Assembly (NCBI RefSeq): GCF_002770595.1
Contig: NZ_CP022986.1
Coordinates: 1,054,001-1,118,000 of the forward strand
Source: Chryseobacterium camelliae
Lineage (GTDB): Bacteria; Bacteroidota; Bacteroidia; Flavobacteriales; Weeksellaceae
Direction of reading: 5' to 3'
DNA length: 64,000 nt
Part shown: positions 54,153-62,445 of the stretch, one piece after another
Numbering within the stretch: position 1 is the stretch's first letter
Layout of the letters: every line of letters starts with the position of its first letter
The notes under the pieces: generated by a model
Databases searched by the model: none
Told to the model about the DNA's origin: nothing
What the model saw: the letters and a program-made list of their open reading frames with translations, nothing else
Made by a program: the position numbers and the translations under genes

Positions 54153-55295
54153 TTACTTGAAAGCTTTTGGTGTGATGACCGAATTTTCAGGAATGGAGGC
54201 TAGCTCGTTGGCAATGATCCGGTCCCCGGGTTTAAATCCGGATCTGAGCAGGTAAAAATTTCCCGACCGGATATAGTCTTTCAAAGCAAGCCTTATCATT
54301 TTGTTCTGATGGTTGACCAACCCTATAAATATCTTATCCTGGACTTCATACGTTGCTAAAAGCGGAATTTTATATACATTCTGCTCGGTAGTCCTCAGCA
54401 CGATACGGCCGGTATTTCCGGTACGGAGTAACCCTTCCGGATTCGGGAACGATGCCCGCAGCGACACTGAACCGGTATTCGGATCGAACTGCCCGTCCAT
54501 CATATCGATTTTTCCAGTATGGCTGTATGGCTTACCATCAGCAAGCAATAAGGTGATATTCTGGAAACTTTTCAGCTTCTCAATTAAGGTTTTCCCGGGA
54601 CGGGATGCATTGATGTTCAGGATTTCTCTCTCAGGAAGGGAAAAATACACATAGATCTCACTGACTTGCGAAAGGGTTGTTAAGGCCTGCGTATCATTAG
54701 GGCTTACCAGTGCTCCTATCCTGTTGGGGATCCTGCCAATGTATCCGCTGACAGGCGCTTTAACGACTGAGAAACCCAAGTTGAGGTCAGCAGAAGCAAC
54801 GACGGCCTGCTGCTGTTTTACTGCCGCCAGTGCATTGTCATAATTGGTTTTGGCTTTACGGTACTGAAAATCTGCCACCACTTTACTTTCACTCAGGACT
54901 TTGTATTTATCGAGTTCCAGCTTTGCAGAGGCAAGCTGTGATTTTGCCATTCCTAATGCGGCAATAGCCGTATTCTTCTGCTCCCGGTATACATTGGCGT
55001 TAATCCTGAATAAAGGCTGCCCGGCTTTTACAAAGGCGCCTTCATCTGCATATATTTTATCAATATACCCGCTGATCTGGGGCCGAAGCTGAACATTGTC
55101 TTTCCCCTGGAGACTGGCCGGAAAAGCCTGCTCTATCACTGCTTCTCCCGGATGCAGCGTAAGCACTTCTGCCTGTACAGGCTCCGCCTGCGTGGCCTGA
55201 TCATTCCGCATTCCATCTTTACAGCTTTGGGCCAGTAATAGAATAACTATACATAATCCTGTATTCAATATGCTATGGTTCCTGATGTACTTCAT
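54153..55295 (-). CDS. RND periplasmic adaptor lipoprotein (system 2)
   Basis: The ATG at 55295 gives about 380 residues with a lipoprotein signal (CIVILLLAQSCKDG). Domain order is barrel-sandwich 'VQLRPQISGYIDKIYADEGAFVKAGQPLFRIN', helical hairpin, then 'VVKAPVSGYIGRIPNRIGALVSPND', beta-barrel and membrane-proximal domain. A start 27 nt upstream (55322) would put part of the promoter region in frame and is rejected. It is the first gene of a five-gene operon that ends with the LytS/LytTR pair. Confidence 0.93.
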   Translation of the reverse strand: MKYIRNHSILNTGLCIVILLLAQSCKDGMRNDQATQAEPVQAEVLTLHPGEAVIEQAFPASLQGKDNVQLRPQISGYIDKIYADEGAFVKAGQPLFRINANVYREQKNTAIAALGMAKSQLASAKLELDKYKVLSESKVVADFQYRKAKTNYDNALAAVKQQQAVVASADLNLGFSVVKAPVSGYIGRIPNRIGALVSPNDTQALTTLSQVSEIYVYFSLPEREILNINASRPGKTLIEKLKSFQNITLLLADGKPYSHTGKIDMMDGQFDPNTGSVSLRASFPNPEGLLRTGNTGRIVLRTTEQNVYKIPLLATYEVQDKIFIGLVNHQNKMIRLALKDYIRSGNFYLLRSGFKPGDRIIANELASIPENSVITPKAFK

Positions 55296-55319
55296 TTCTG
55301 TTTTTCTTGAAATCCGGGA

Positions 55320-55327
55320 CAAAAGTA
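55320..55327 (-). promoter_or_regulatory. Candidate -7 element (TACTTTTG) of RND operon 2
   Basis: On the minus strand TACTTTTG matches TAnnTTTG and lies 24 nt before the adaptor ATG at 55295. No TTTG is seen at the -33 distance, so activator dependence is possible. Confidence 0.45.
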
Positions 55328-55441
55328 TAGTAAGAAGTACCCTGAATGCCTTTTTTGTGACTGAAGTGCGGAAATTAGCGATTGAAATGAGAGAATAAGA
55401 TCATGAATTAAATATACTTTTATCAGTTTTCAATACCGTAT

Positions 55442-55858
55442 TTACGTCGTTTTAATATACCGGACTGTTTTATAAACAACATAGGCACCAAAAATGATAA
55501 AAGTGAGCCATTGCCCAATGGTGAGAAAGAATAAGCCGCTTAGGATGCCATTGTTTTCCGGATGGCCGGTTTCAAAATAGATGGTGATCTCCTCGCCCAC
55601 AGTGCCCCACAAAATGCTGCCGGCACTGCCATCCAACATTTTTCCACCATAATTGAACTGATAGGTAGCATGGTTATCATATTTTTGATGAAAATTAGTA
55701 AGCAATCTGGCTTTGGTGATCGTATAATCATTAGGATGTATGATGTAAATATTGAATAGCTTACGGCCATTCTGGATGCCGAGCGCGAGCAGTGGAATCA
55801 GTATGGCAACCGACAATAGGAAGAATGGACTGAACAGCTGTTTCTTTTGACGTTTCAT
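55442..55858 (-). CDS. Small membrane protein, DUF3592-like
   Basis: The ATG at 55858 gives 138 residues with one hydrophobic helix at each end (about 8-28 and 112-132) and a soluble loop between them reading 'TITKARLLTNFHQKYDNHATYQFNYGGKMLDGSAGSILWGTVGEEITIYFETGHPENNGI'. The pattern (a..l...y.F.Y.G..........G..v.v.Y.p..P..n) is that of DUF3592-like proteins. Function is unknown. It is collinear with, but 115 nt after, the efflux operon promoter on the same strand. Confidence 0.7.
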   Translation of the reverse strand: MKRQKKQLFSPFFLLSVAILIPLLALGIQNGRKLFNIYIIHPNDYTITKARLLTNFHQKYDNHATYQFNYGGKMLDGSAGSILWGTVGEEITIYFETGHPENNGILSGLFFLTIGQWLTFIIFGAYVVYKTVRYIKTT

Positions 55859-56353
55859 TTCTAAATAACAAATTGAGCTTATGATTGTTTCCCTTTCATT
55901 GCATACCATGATTGCAAAAGCAACTATTAAACCATTAATAGCTTCTTTGCTGCATCTTCTCTCGATTCCGGATTTACTTTGCAGTATGTATCGAAGCTAA
56001 CAGTGGAACCTGGAAAATGTTGAGTTCAGTGGAAAGAGAAAATATTGGCCGCAGAACAGTTATGAAAGGCCTTGGATTTCAATATTAGGTTACGAGCAGC
56101 CGATAATATGGCTCCGGCAATGGTTAACCATCAGCCAGCCACATATTGGTATTTTAAAAATATCGACCAGCCTATGAAAAGGTTAATGATAGAGCTGTCC
56201 TTTACTACTTTGAAAAAGACATAGCTTATCAAACAAAAATGTTGATTCCCAAAATATTATGTCCTGATTCATAAGTATAAAAATATTTTTATTACTTTAA
56301 CCAAAAAATAAAACCACGTTTTAAATGCGGCCACACCATAAAATTTTTAAGTT
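55859..56353. other. Intergenic gap, possibly decayed sequence
   Basis: About 495 nt between divergent genes without a supportable gene. Short open stretches (for example around 56000-56170) look like decayed coding sequence but match nothing I recognise. Confidence 0.4.
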
Positions 56354-56734
56354 ATGAAGCATCTAAAATTACTTTTTCTAAGTGCATTGACTGCAACGAT
56401 CTTTATTTCCTGTGACCAGATTATTGATAATATGCGGTTAAAGGAGGAACAGCAAGCCCAAACATCCGCTTATATGGGAAGATGGTCCGGAAGCTACAGC
56501 GGGGATGAAAGCGGTACCCTGGTCCTTGACATCAAAAAAAGCGGATCGGTAGAAGTAATCCGATCTTCTAACGGTGTCGAGGACAGGTATTATACTGAAA
56601 TTTTTTCCGGAGCAAGCCTTCACGTTGCTTCATCTCCCAATTCCGGATTTACTTTATACGGAAATATGGAAACCCATAGCGGAACCTGGAAAATGGGAAA
56701 AAGCAGTGGGACGTGGAGTGTGAATAAGCAATGA
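56354..56734 (+). CDS. Small lipoprotein of unknown function
   Basis: This 126-residue protein has a lipoprotein signal (LFLSALTATIFISCDQ, Cys20) and a mature domain with alternating strands, including 'YMGRWSGSYSGDESGTLVLDIKKSGSVEVIRSSNG' and 'GTWKMGKSSGTWSVNKQ'. The pattern resembles lipocalin-like or beta-sandwich surface proteins with repeated 'G.W.G' turns. No family is recognised. It lies alone at the left border of the second AT-rich island. Confidence 0.7.
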   Translation: MKHLKLLFLSALTATIFISCDQIIDNMRLKEEQQAQTSAYMGRWSGSYSGDESGTLVLDIKKSGSVEVIRSSNGVEDRYYTEIFSGASLHVASSPNSGFTLYGNMETHSGTWKMGKSSGTWSVNKQ

Positions 56735-56851
56735 TGACTTTCAGCATCTGAAATTTGATTTTATTTAAAATGTTTTATGAAAGAAAAGCTTCCTATTTGG
56801 TAGGATAGATTCTCATTCAATAGTGTCGAATATTATATTTCATGCCAGGAA

Positions 56852-57490
56852 TCATATAGCTTTTTCATAAGCCATAATATAATGATCATGAATATGATTT
56901 CCTGCCAGTAAGTGTGCATTCTGATCCAGAAATTTTTTAAGTCCGTTAAAAGGGAGTAAAACAGGAATAGTTTCAGAACCCAGATAATGGATTGAATCTG
57001 AAAGCTTAACCACATCAAATCCCATCAGTTGTAACACTCTCAGAAGTTTAACGTCACATTCCGCCAAGACTACTGAATTATGTATTTTGCAGACCTGATT
57101 GATCGCAAATGTTATAAGTGTTTTGAAAATCAGAAAGCCGGTTATATCAGTGTTCTGCTTTATAGCAAATCTTCCGATATGCCAGATTTGAGATCCCTGT
57201 AATCTGGTTCTTAATCCATTGATATTAAGAAATTTCTGTATCGGAAGAATATCTTTATAATTCCATCTCGTAACTCTTATTGAGCCATTGATAGAAAGGT
57301 CTTTATCACATGCCAGATAGACCTTAGAGTTTGAAAGTTTTTTTTCCTCCTCATACATCATTTCAATTTCTTCAGCAATAATTTCAGATTCTTCTGCTTG
57401 ATTATGATGGTGATAATTTTCCTCTACAACAAATTTTGCCAGATAAAACAAGTCACCACTATTCAAATTACAATATTTTTCAGCTTCCAT
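56852..57490 (-). CDS. GNAT-fold acyltransferase-like protein (LuxI/FeeM-like layout)
   Basis: This 212-residue protein begins with a variable helix and an acidic stretch, then 'VYLACDKDLSINGSIRVTRWNYKDILPIQKFL' (strand-turn-strand with G.iR), 'IWHIGRFAIKQN' (which resembles the E.gRfav strand of LuxI-type synthases), 'FLIFKTLITFAINQVCKIHNSVVLAECD', and 'RVLQLMGFDVVKLSDSIHYLGSETIPVLLP'. This order is that of GNAT-fold acyltransferases of the autoinducer-synthase/N-acyl-amino-acid-synthase type. It is divergent from a LuxR-type regulator across an inverted-repeat operator. Catalysis is not proved by sequence, so the call is inferential. Confidence 0.6.
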   Translation of the reverse strand: MEAEKYCNLNSGDLFYLAKFVVEENYHHHNQAEESEIIAEEIEMMYEEEKKLSNSKVYLACDKDLSINGSIRVTRWNYKDILPIQKFLNINGLRTRLQGSQIWHIGRFAIKQNTDITGFLIFKTLITFAINQVCKIHNSVVLAECDVKLLRVLQLMGFDVVKLSDSIHYLGSETIPVLLPFNGLKKFLDQNAHLLAGNHIHDHYIMAYEKAI

Positions 57491-57505
57491 GTTTACTTAT
57501 TTTTG

Positions 57506-57513
57506 TAAATATA
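57506..57513 (-). promoter_or_regulatory. -7 element of the acyltransferase-like gene (TATATTTA)
   Basis: On the minus strand TATATTTA differs from TAnnTTTG only in its last base. Its first base is exactly 22 nt from the edge of the CTACAC-N4-GTGTAG operator, the same distance as at 58611. No TTTG -33 is present. Confidence 0.6.
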
Positions 57514-57535
57514 TTCGGGGAGAGTCATAAAATAA

Positions 57536-57551
57536 CTACACTTTTGTGTAG
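57536..57551. promoter_or_regulatory. Operator copy 1 (CTACAC-TTTT-GTGTAG)
   Basis: A perfect 6+6 inverted repeat lies between the divergent acyltransferase-like and LuxR-type genes. An identical-arm copy occurs at 58573-58588. Its right arm overlaps the -7 element facing the luxR-type gene. It is the natural binding site for that regulator. Confidence 0.75.
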
Positions 57552-57556
57552 ATTTG
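57549..57556 (+). promoter_or_regulatory. -7 element of the LuxR-type gene (TAGATTTG)
   Basis: TAGATTTG is an exact TAnnTTTG match. Its first three bases are the end of the operator's right arm, so regulator bound at the operator should block this promoter. It ends 30 nt before the ATG at 57587. Confidence 0.6.
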
Positions 57557-57586
57557 TTATTAACACCAAACAACAAAAACGAAATC

Positions 57587-58357
57587 ATGGAAAGTAATAA
57601 TGATCGACTGAATCAGTTTTTCACTGAAAAAAACACCGTTAAGAATATTCAAAGCAATGACTTTATAAACACCGGTGAATACCTGGATATTATCAGGGCA
57701 TTTGCCAGAATTACGTATAAAAGCATATACATTATAGACTATCAGAAGAAAGCGTTTGAGTATGTATCAGATAATCCACTTTTTTTATGCGGACTGGAAC
57801 CAGAGCAGGTACAAGAACTGGGTTATGGTTTTTATTTCAGAAATGTAAAATCTGAAGACCTCAATTTATTGGTCCAGATTAACGAAATTGGATTTGATTT
57901 TTACGAACAGATCCCATTAGATGATCGTAAACTGTATACCATCTCCTATGATTTTCACCTGATCAATGAAAAGGGTAAATCTGTACTCATCAACCATAAA
58001 TTAACACCGATGTTTCTTAACGAGGAAGGTAAGATATGGAAGGCCATGTGTATCGTAGCGCTTTCAAATAACCAGAACGCCGGCAATATTTCTATTAACC
58101 GACATGGTTCTGACGTTTTTTGGAGTTTTAGTCTGGAGACAGGGAAATGGAATTCAGAACAAAAAGCTAAGCTTTCTGAAAGAGAACTGGAAATGTTAAG
58201 GTTATATGCCAGAGGATTAACAATAAATGAGATAGCCGAAAAAATGTTTCTATCAGCAGACACTGTAAAATTTCACAGAAGAAAATTATTTGAAAAAGTA
58301 AATGTTCAGAACATTACCGAAGCACTAGCTTTCGCTACCAATAATAAACTGATTTAA
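57587..58357 (+). CDS. PAS-LuxR (GerE) transcriptional regulator
   Basis: The ATG at 57587 gives 256 residues; an upstream TTG at 57554 is inside the promoter and rejected. The N-terminal part (about 35-165) has a PAS-like look ('SIYIIDYQKKAFEYVSDNPLFLCGLEPEQV' and 'HLINEKGKSVLINHKLTPMFLNEEGKIWKAMCIV'). The C-terminal part is a LuxR helix-turn-helix ('LSERELEMLRLYARGLTINEIAEKMFLSADTVKFHRRKLFEKVNV', about 190-234). It lacks the classical autoinducer-binding domain. Position and operators suggest it controls the acyltransferase-like gene and the downstream lanthipeptide operon. Confidence 0.88.
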   Translation: MESNNDRLNQFFTEKNTVKNIQSNDFINTGEYLDIIRAFARITYKSIYIIDYQKKAFEYVSDNPLFLCGLEPEQVQELGYGFYFRNVKSEDLNLLVQINEIGFDFYEQIPLDDRKLYTISYDFHLINEKGKSVLINHKLTPMFLNEEGKIWKAMCIVALSNNQNAGNISINRHGSDVFWSFSLETGKWNSEQKAKLSERELEMLRLYARGLTINEIAEKMFLSADTVKFHRRKLFEKVNVQNITEALAFATNNKLI

Positions 58358-58572
58358 TTTCCACATTAAATTAAAAAAATATATGCATTATACCGATGCT
58401 ATATTATATCTAACCGATTCAGACTGTTTAATCATCAGATAAAATGTAACCTTTATCCCGAAATCTAATAATGTAATCCGTATGACTATGCGCTGATTAC
58501 ATTATTTCAGTACAGTTAGCTGCTTTCAGTTTTCATTTTCTTATTATATGGGTATTATATTCAATAAAAAAA

Positions 58573-58588
58573 CTACACATAAGTGTAG
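58573..58588. promoter_or_regulatory. Operator copy 2 (CTACAC-ATAA-GTGTAG)
   Basis: The arms are identical to those of operator copy 1, with a different 4-nt spacer. It lies 225 nt upstream of the TonB-receptor-like gene and 22 nt before a TATATTTG element, so bound regulator would sit near -42.5. The rest of the gap from 58358 is AT-rich without a gene. Confidence 0.75.
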
Positions 58589-58610
58589 CAGATGAAATCC
58601 TGTAGCCTTA

Positions 58611-58618
58611 TATATTTG
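58611..58618 (+). promoter_or_regulatory. -7 element of lanthipeptide operon 2 (TATATTTG)
   Basis: This is an exact TAnnTTTG match. At the -33 position is the end of the operator rather than TTTG, which is what an activator-dependent promoter would look like. It predicts a leader of about 190 nt before the ATG at 58813. Confidence 0.65.
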
Positions 58619-58812
58619 TAAAAAAGCAATCAAACAGAATATCATTTAAAATTATCAAGTAGGTTATTCAGTTGAACTAAAAACATTCCATGCAGTTCGT
58701 CTTTTGAATAAAAATAATTTCCCATAGGAATTACACCGTAAACTAAAACCATAGCATTATAGTTTTTATTAAATAACTTAAATGGTGCGTAATATTTTAT
58801 ATAATTTGAATA

Positions 58813-61161
58813 ATGAAGATTAGAATTACAGCATTTATTTTTTTTCTTGGTTTTTTATCATTTTATAATGCCCAGAGTATAACCGGTAAGATTTCTGATG
58901 ATCACCAAATCGCAACACCATATGCGGAGATCATTTTAAAAAAAGACAAAATAACAAAAAGCGCTATCAGCGATGAAAATGGGAACTTTACAGTACAACT
59001 TCCTGAGAATGGAATGTATCAACTGAATATTCTACTCGATGGAAATGTAGTTTATTCTGAAAACCTAAATGTAGACAGTAACATTGATAAGACCTTTACT
59101 GTAAAAAAAATGTACGCAGGTCAAATTCAGGAAGTAAAATTAACGGCACGGAAGAAGGTCATTGAGCGAAAAGTTGACAGAATGATCTTTAATGTGGAAA
59201 ACTCTATAGCCTCTCAAGGTATGAGTACATTAGATGCCCTGCGAAATACGCCTCTAGTCAGAATACAAAATGACAATATATCTATTGTAGGTAAAAATGG
59301 AGTTAGTATCATGATTAACGATAAAATTGTCAACCTTTCAGGAACAGAACTGATCAACTTCATACAGTCATTACGGTCTGATAATGTTTCTAAAATAGAA
59401 GTTATTACTACCCCACCCTCAAAATATGAAGCACAGGGGAACAGTGGTATTATCAATATAGTGCTTAAAAAAAACACCAATCTTGGCTGGAGCGGGAATT
59501 TCTCTACGAGTTATGTCCGAAGGTCCGAGAACGGATACTCTAATAATGCAACGTTGAATTACCAGAATCAGAAATTAAACTCATCCTTGAAACTGAGGCA
59601 GTATGATAACAGGAAACGTTCATCAGAAGTAAACTCTATTGAAAGTTTCAATTCTTTATTCAGCGATGACCAAAGACTGGATATGAATAAAGGAATAGGA
59701 ATCAATATAAGTACAGAATATCTGCTTTCTGATAGATCGAAAGTTGGTTTTATCTATGATTTTGGAGATGGAGATCAAAATATGGACATCAGAAACATTT
59801 CTGAATATAAAACCTCAGCCAAAACCGATTCTTTGCTATCTACGTATGCTGAGCACAGGCAGAAATCAAAGACGCATATGATGAACCTGTATTATGATTA
59901 TAAAATCGACAGTTTAGGCAGGAAACTATCCTTCAATGTGAATTACTTTGCTAATGACCCTACAAACGAAATAAATTTTGTAACAACCAATATGACCAGC
60001 CAGCTTAGTGAAAGGTACAGAAGTTTCAACGGCACAAAATATAAAGTTTGGTCAGCACAAAGTGATCTGACGCTCCCGCTTCAATGGGCTACAGTAGAGA
60101 CCGGTTTAAAATTATCTATTTTTGATAATAAATCAGACCTTAGATATTATAAAATAGATGATGTACCCATCATTCTGCCTGGGGGAACCAATCTTTTTAA
60201 TTATTATGAGTCTAATTATGCCGCTTATTTCAGTGCTGAAAAGAAAATTTCAGATCAGTGGACAGCAAAAGCAGGTTTGCGTTATGAATATTCAGTTATT
60301 GATGGAGAAAGTCCATTAACTGCAGAACATGAAAAATACAAGTACGGCCAGTTATTCCCTACAGCTTACGTAGCTTATAAGCCGAATAACGATAATGTTT
60401 TCACAATAAGTTATTCACGACGGATCAACAGACCTTTTTTCAGAGCATTAAATCCTAACAGATGGTATACAAATCCCTATACTTTTGCCAAAGGAAACCC
60501 TTTATTAAGACCTTCCTATAATAATAACATTGATTTCGGTTATTCATTTAAAAGTAAACTAAACCTATCATTATATTATCAACGTACAAGCAATGCGTTT
60601 TCACAATTGGTAACATATGTCAACACCATAAAAACGATAGATTATGCTAATATGTACAATGAAAACAATATTGGTATAGATGCAAGCTATTATGACACTT
60701 TCTTTAAAATATGGGAAGTTAATGTAACAGCAAATGCCTATCACACAAAAAGCGTCAATACCATCCCTCAGATTGTCGGCCAGAAATCTTTTAATTTTTA
60801 TTACAGTATAAATAATACGGTTTCTATCGGCTCGTCTAAAAATGTTCAGTTATTTATGAACTACAGCCAGATGCTGCCAGGTACATTTGGAAATTACAGA
60901 TCTGACGGCTATTCCATGCTTAATATCGGTGGCAAGTTGTCACTTATGGATAAAAAAATGCAAATCAATGTTTTTGTTGAAGATGTATTTAAAAAGGCTA
61001 TATCTCAAGGACAATCGGTTTATACAGATTTTATCATGAAAAACAGAAATTATTATGATTTGAGAAGCTTTAACATCAGTGTTAATTATTCATTCGGAAA
61101 CAGTAAAGTAAAGGGTGCTAACAGAAATATAAACTTTGATGAGAAAAACAGAGCAAAATAA
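58813..61161 (+). CDS. TonB-dependent-receptor-like outer-membrane protein (OMP_b-brl_3 type)
   Basis: This 782-residue protein has a signal peptide (MKIRITAFIFFLGFLSFYNAQ), a carboxypeptidase-regulatory-like domain ('ITGKISDDHQIATPYAEIIL' to 'NGNFTVQLPENGMYQLNILL', about 22-90), a plug ('TLDALRNTPLVRIQNDNISIVGKNGVSIMINDKIV' and 'KIEVITTPPSKYEAQGNSGIINIVLKK', about 138-220) and a large barrel. This is the OMP_b-brl_3 layout. It is the first gene of the operon into lanthipeptide cluster 2 and may take up a signal, export or immunise; the role is unknown. Confidence 0.85.
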   Translation: MKIRITAFIFFLGFLSFYNAQSITGKISDDHQIATPYAEIILKKDKITKSAISDENGNFTVQLPENGMYQLNILLDGNVVYSENLNVDSNIDKTFTVKKMYAGQIQEVKLTARKKVIERKVDRMIFNVENSIASQGMSTLDALRNTPLVRIQNDNISIVGKNGVSIMINDKIVNLSGTELINFIQSLRSDNVSKIEVITTPPSKYEAQGNSGIINIVLKKNTNLGWSGNFSTSYVRRSENGYSNNATLNYQNQKLNSSLKLRQYDNRKRSSEVNSIESFNSLFSDDQRLDMNKGIGINISTEYLLSDRSKVGFIYDFGDGDQNMDIRNISEYKTSAKTDSLLSTYAEHRQKSKTHMMNLYYDYKIDSLGRKLSFNVNYFANDPTNEINFVTTNMTSQLSERYRSFNGTKYKVWSAQSDLTLPLQWATVETGLKLSIFDNKSDLRYYKIDDVPIILPGGTNLFNYYESNYAAYFSAEKKISDQWTAKAGLRYEYSVIDGESPLTAEHEKYKYGQLFPTAYVAYKPNNDNVFTISYSRRINRPFFRALNPNRWYTNPYTFAKGNPLLRPSYNNNIDFGYSFKSKLNLSLYYQRTSNAFSQLVTYVNTIKTIDYANMYNENNIGIDASYYDTFFKIWEVNVTANAYHTKSVNTIPQIVGQKSFNFYYSINNTVSIGSSKNVQLFMNYSQMLPGTFGNYRSDGYSMLNIGGKLSLMDKKMQINVFVEDVFKKAISQGQSVYTDFIMKNRNYYDLRSFNISVNYSFGNSKVKGANRNINFDEKNRAK

Positions 61162-62176
61162 TATTGGGGAAATTTTACCTGAATTAGAAAGAGTTGTCAA
61201 TCTCATTACTAATACTGAAGTTGATTACGAAATTCTGCACGAATATGATGCTTCTCAGATATATGTTGAACTATCAAGAGGTGAAGCCCGGGAAAATCTG
61301 ACAGAAGATAAGGAACTTTTCGAAAAGTATTTTGAAATTTCCACAGCGATTAATAATCTGGCCGGGCTGATTAATTCTGGGAAAAACCTGGATGATATAC
61401 GCCAGCAGCTCGATTATTTTAGTACTGAGATCAATACAATTACGAATAATGAGGATGGATTAAAAAAATATGTCCAGCAATGGCAGTTCTCAGTAGAAGC
61501 TCTTTACTATTACAGAACAGGCGATTTTGAGAAAGCTATTTCATTAACATATCAGGCAATAGAGATTATTGATGAACTGATTACAGAGTATAAAATCTAT
61601 TCGTTTATTTTCAGATTGGTATTGCAGTATTCTAACCTTTCCAATGTTTATTTTAAAATTAATGATTTTGATACGGCTCTTACATACCGAGAAGAAATTC
61701 TGAATTATTTGTTCAGAGGATCCTGTACTCTACCGGCAAGATCATTTAAAAATGATGACCTGTGGAATGAAATGGCATTTATACGGGAATATAATGCAAT
61801 TTATTTTTTCAAAACGACTGTTGATAGACTTAATACCTTAAAAAAGAAAGATATGACCAATTATGCCCGGTTATTCAAAAGAACAATTGATCCTATGGGT
61901 GATATTGAAGTTATGACACTGGAGCGGTATTATATCTCAACCTGGATCAGAATAGAATCAGAGTTTATCAAACAAAACTACGATACTTTTTTACACTTAG
62001 TAGAAGACTTTTTTGAAGGGGGTATCAATAGCTTTTTTAAATTTCTGGTTGTCTACATACTGGAAAGTATTGAGATAATAAGCGGAGATATCGATCTGAA
62101 TCCACAAGGTTTACTTAAAGCAAAATTGAAATATCAAACCATAAATGAAGATTTGTTTCATGAGAAACAATTATAA
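61139..62176 (+). CDS. Helical (TPR-like) protein of unknown function in the lanthipeptide operon
   Basis: The ATG at 61139 gives 345 residues and overlaps the receptor gene by 23 nt, so it is translationally coupled to it. The protein has no signal peptide or TM helix and is nearly all helix, with repeat-like segments such as 'WQFSVEALYYYRTGDFEKAISLTYQAIEII' and 'LQYSNLSNVYFKINDFDTALTYREEIL' that look like two TPR-type hairpins. No enzyme motif is seen. It lies 85 nt before the first precursor. A role in regulation or maturation of the lanthipeptide is possible but unproved. Confidence 0.75.
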   Translation: MRKTEQNNIGEILPELERVVNLITNTEVDYEILHEYDASQIYVELSRGEARENLTEDKELFEKYFEISTAINNLAGLINSGKNLDDIRQQLDYFSTEINTITNNEDGLKKYVQQWQFSVEALYYYRTGDFEKAISLTYQAIEIIDELITEYKIYSFIFRLVLQYSNLSNVYFKINDFDTALTYREEILNYLFRGSCTLPARSFKNDDLWNEMAFIREYNAIYFFKTTVDRLNTLKKKDMTNYARLFKRTIDPMGDIEVMTLERYYISTWIRIESEFIKQNYDTFLHLVEDFFEGGINSFFKFLVVYILESIEIISGDIDLNPQGLLKAKLKYQTINEDLFHEKQL

Positions 62177-62261
62177 ATACTTCTAAAGAAAAAACGCGCG
62201 TTAGGGGGAAATCTCGAAAACCCTTTAAAAGAGTAGAGATCACAATTTAAATTTTATTAAC

Positions 62262-62429
62262 ATGAAAAAGAGATCCTTTAGTCCTTTAAAATTGGACAAG
62301 AAAACAATTGCAAAATTAAACGACGAACAACTGAAAACTCTTAAAGGAGGTAACAGAGGAGTTGACGGTATTTCACAACCTGGAACAACTGTAAATACAT
62401 CTGGATGCACAAGTAATTCTTGTAACTAG
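62262..62429 (+). CDS. Class I lanthipeptide precursor, cluster 2, copy 1
   Basis: ATG to TAG encodes 55 residues: a 30-residue leader beginning MKKRSFSPLKLDKK and ending LKTLKGG, and a 25-residue core with residues such as 'NRGVDGISQPGTTVNTSG' and two Cys in 'GCTSNSCN'. The core has eight Ser/Thr as dehydration sites. The leader pattern (K.L.LdKkTIakLn.eql..l.GG) is that of Bacteroidota GG-leader lanthipeptides. It is too short for many gene finders. It differs entirely in core from the precursors of cluster 1. Confidence 0.88.
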   Translation: MKKRSFSPLKLDKKTIAKLNDEQLKTLKGGNRGVDGISQPGTTVNTSGCTSNSCN

Positions 62430-62445
62430 TATGTAAATCCATTGA

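Noticed and set aside
53451..54203. A 250-codon open frame on the plus strand
   Set aside because: It is antisense to the start of the RND system 2 pump gene and is rich in residues typical of shadow translation (His, Arg, Gln).
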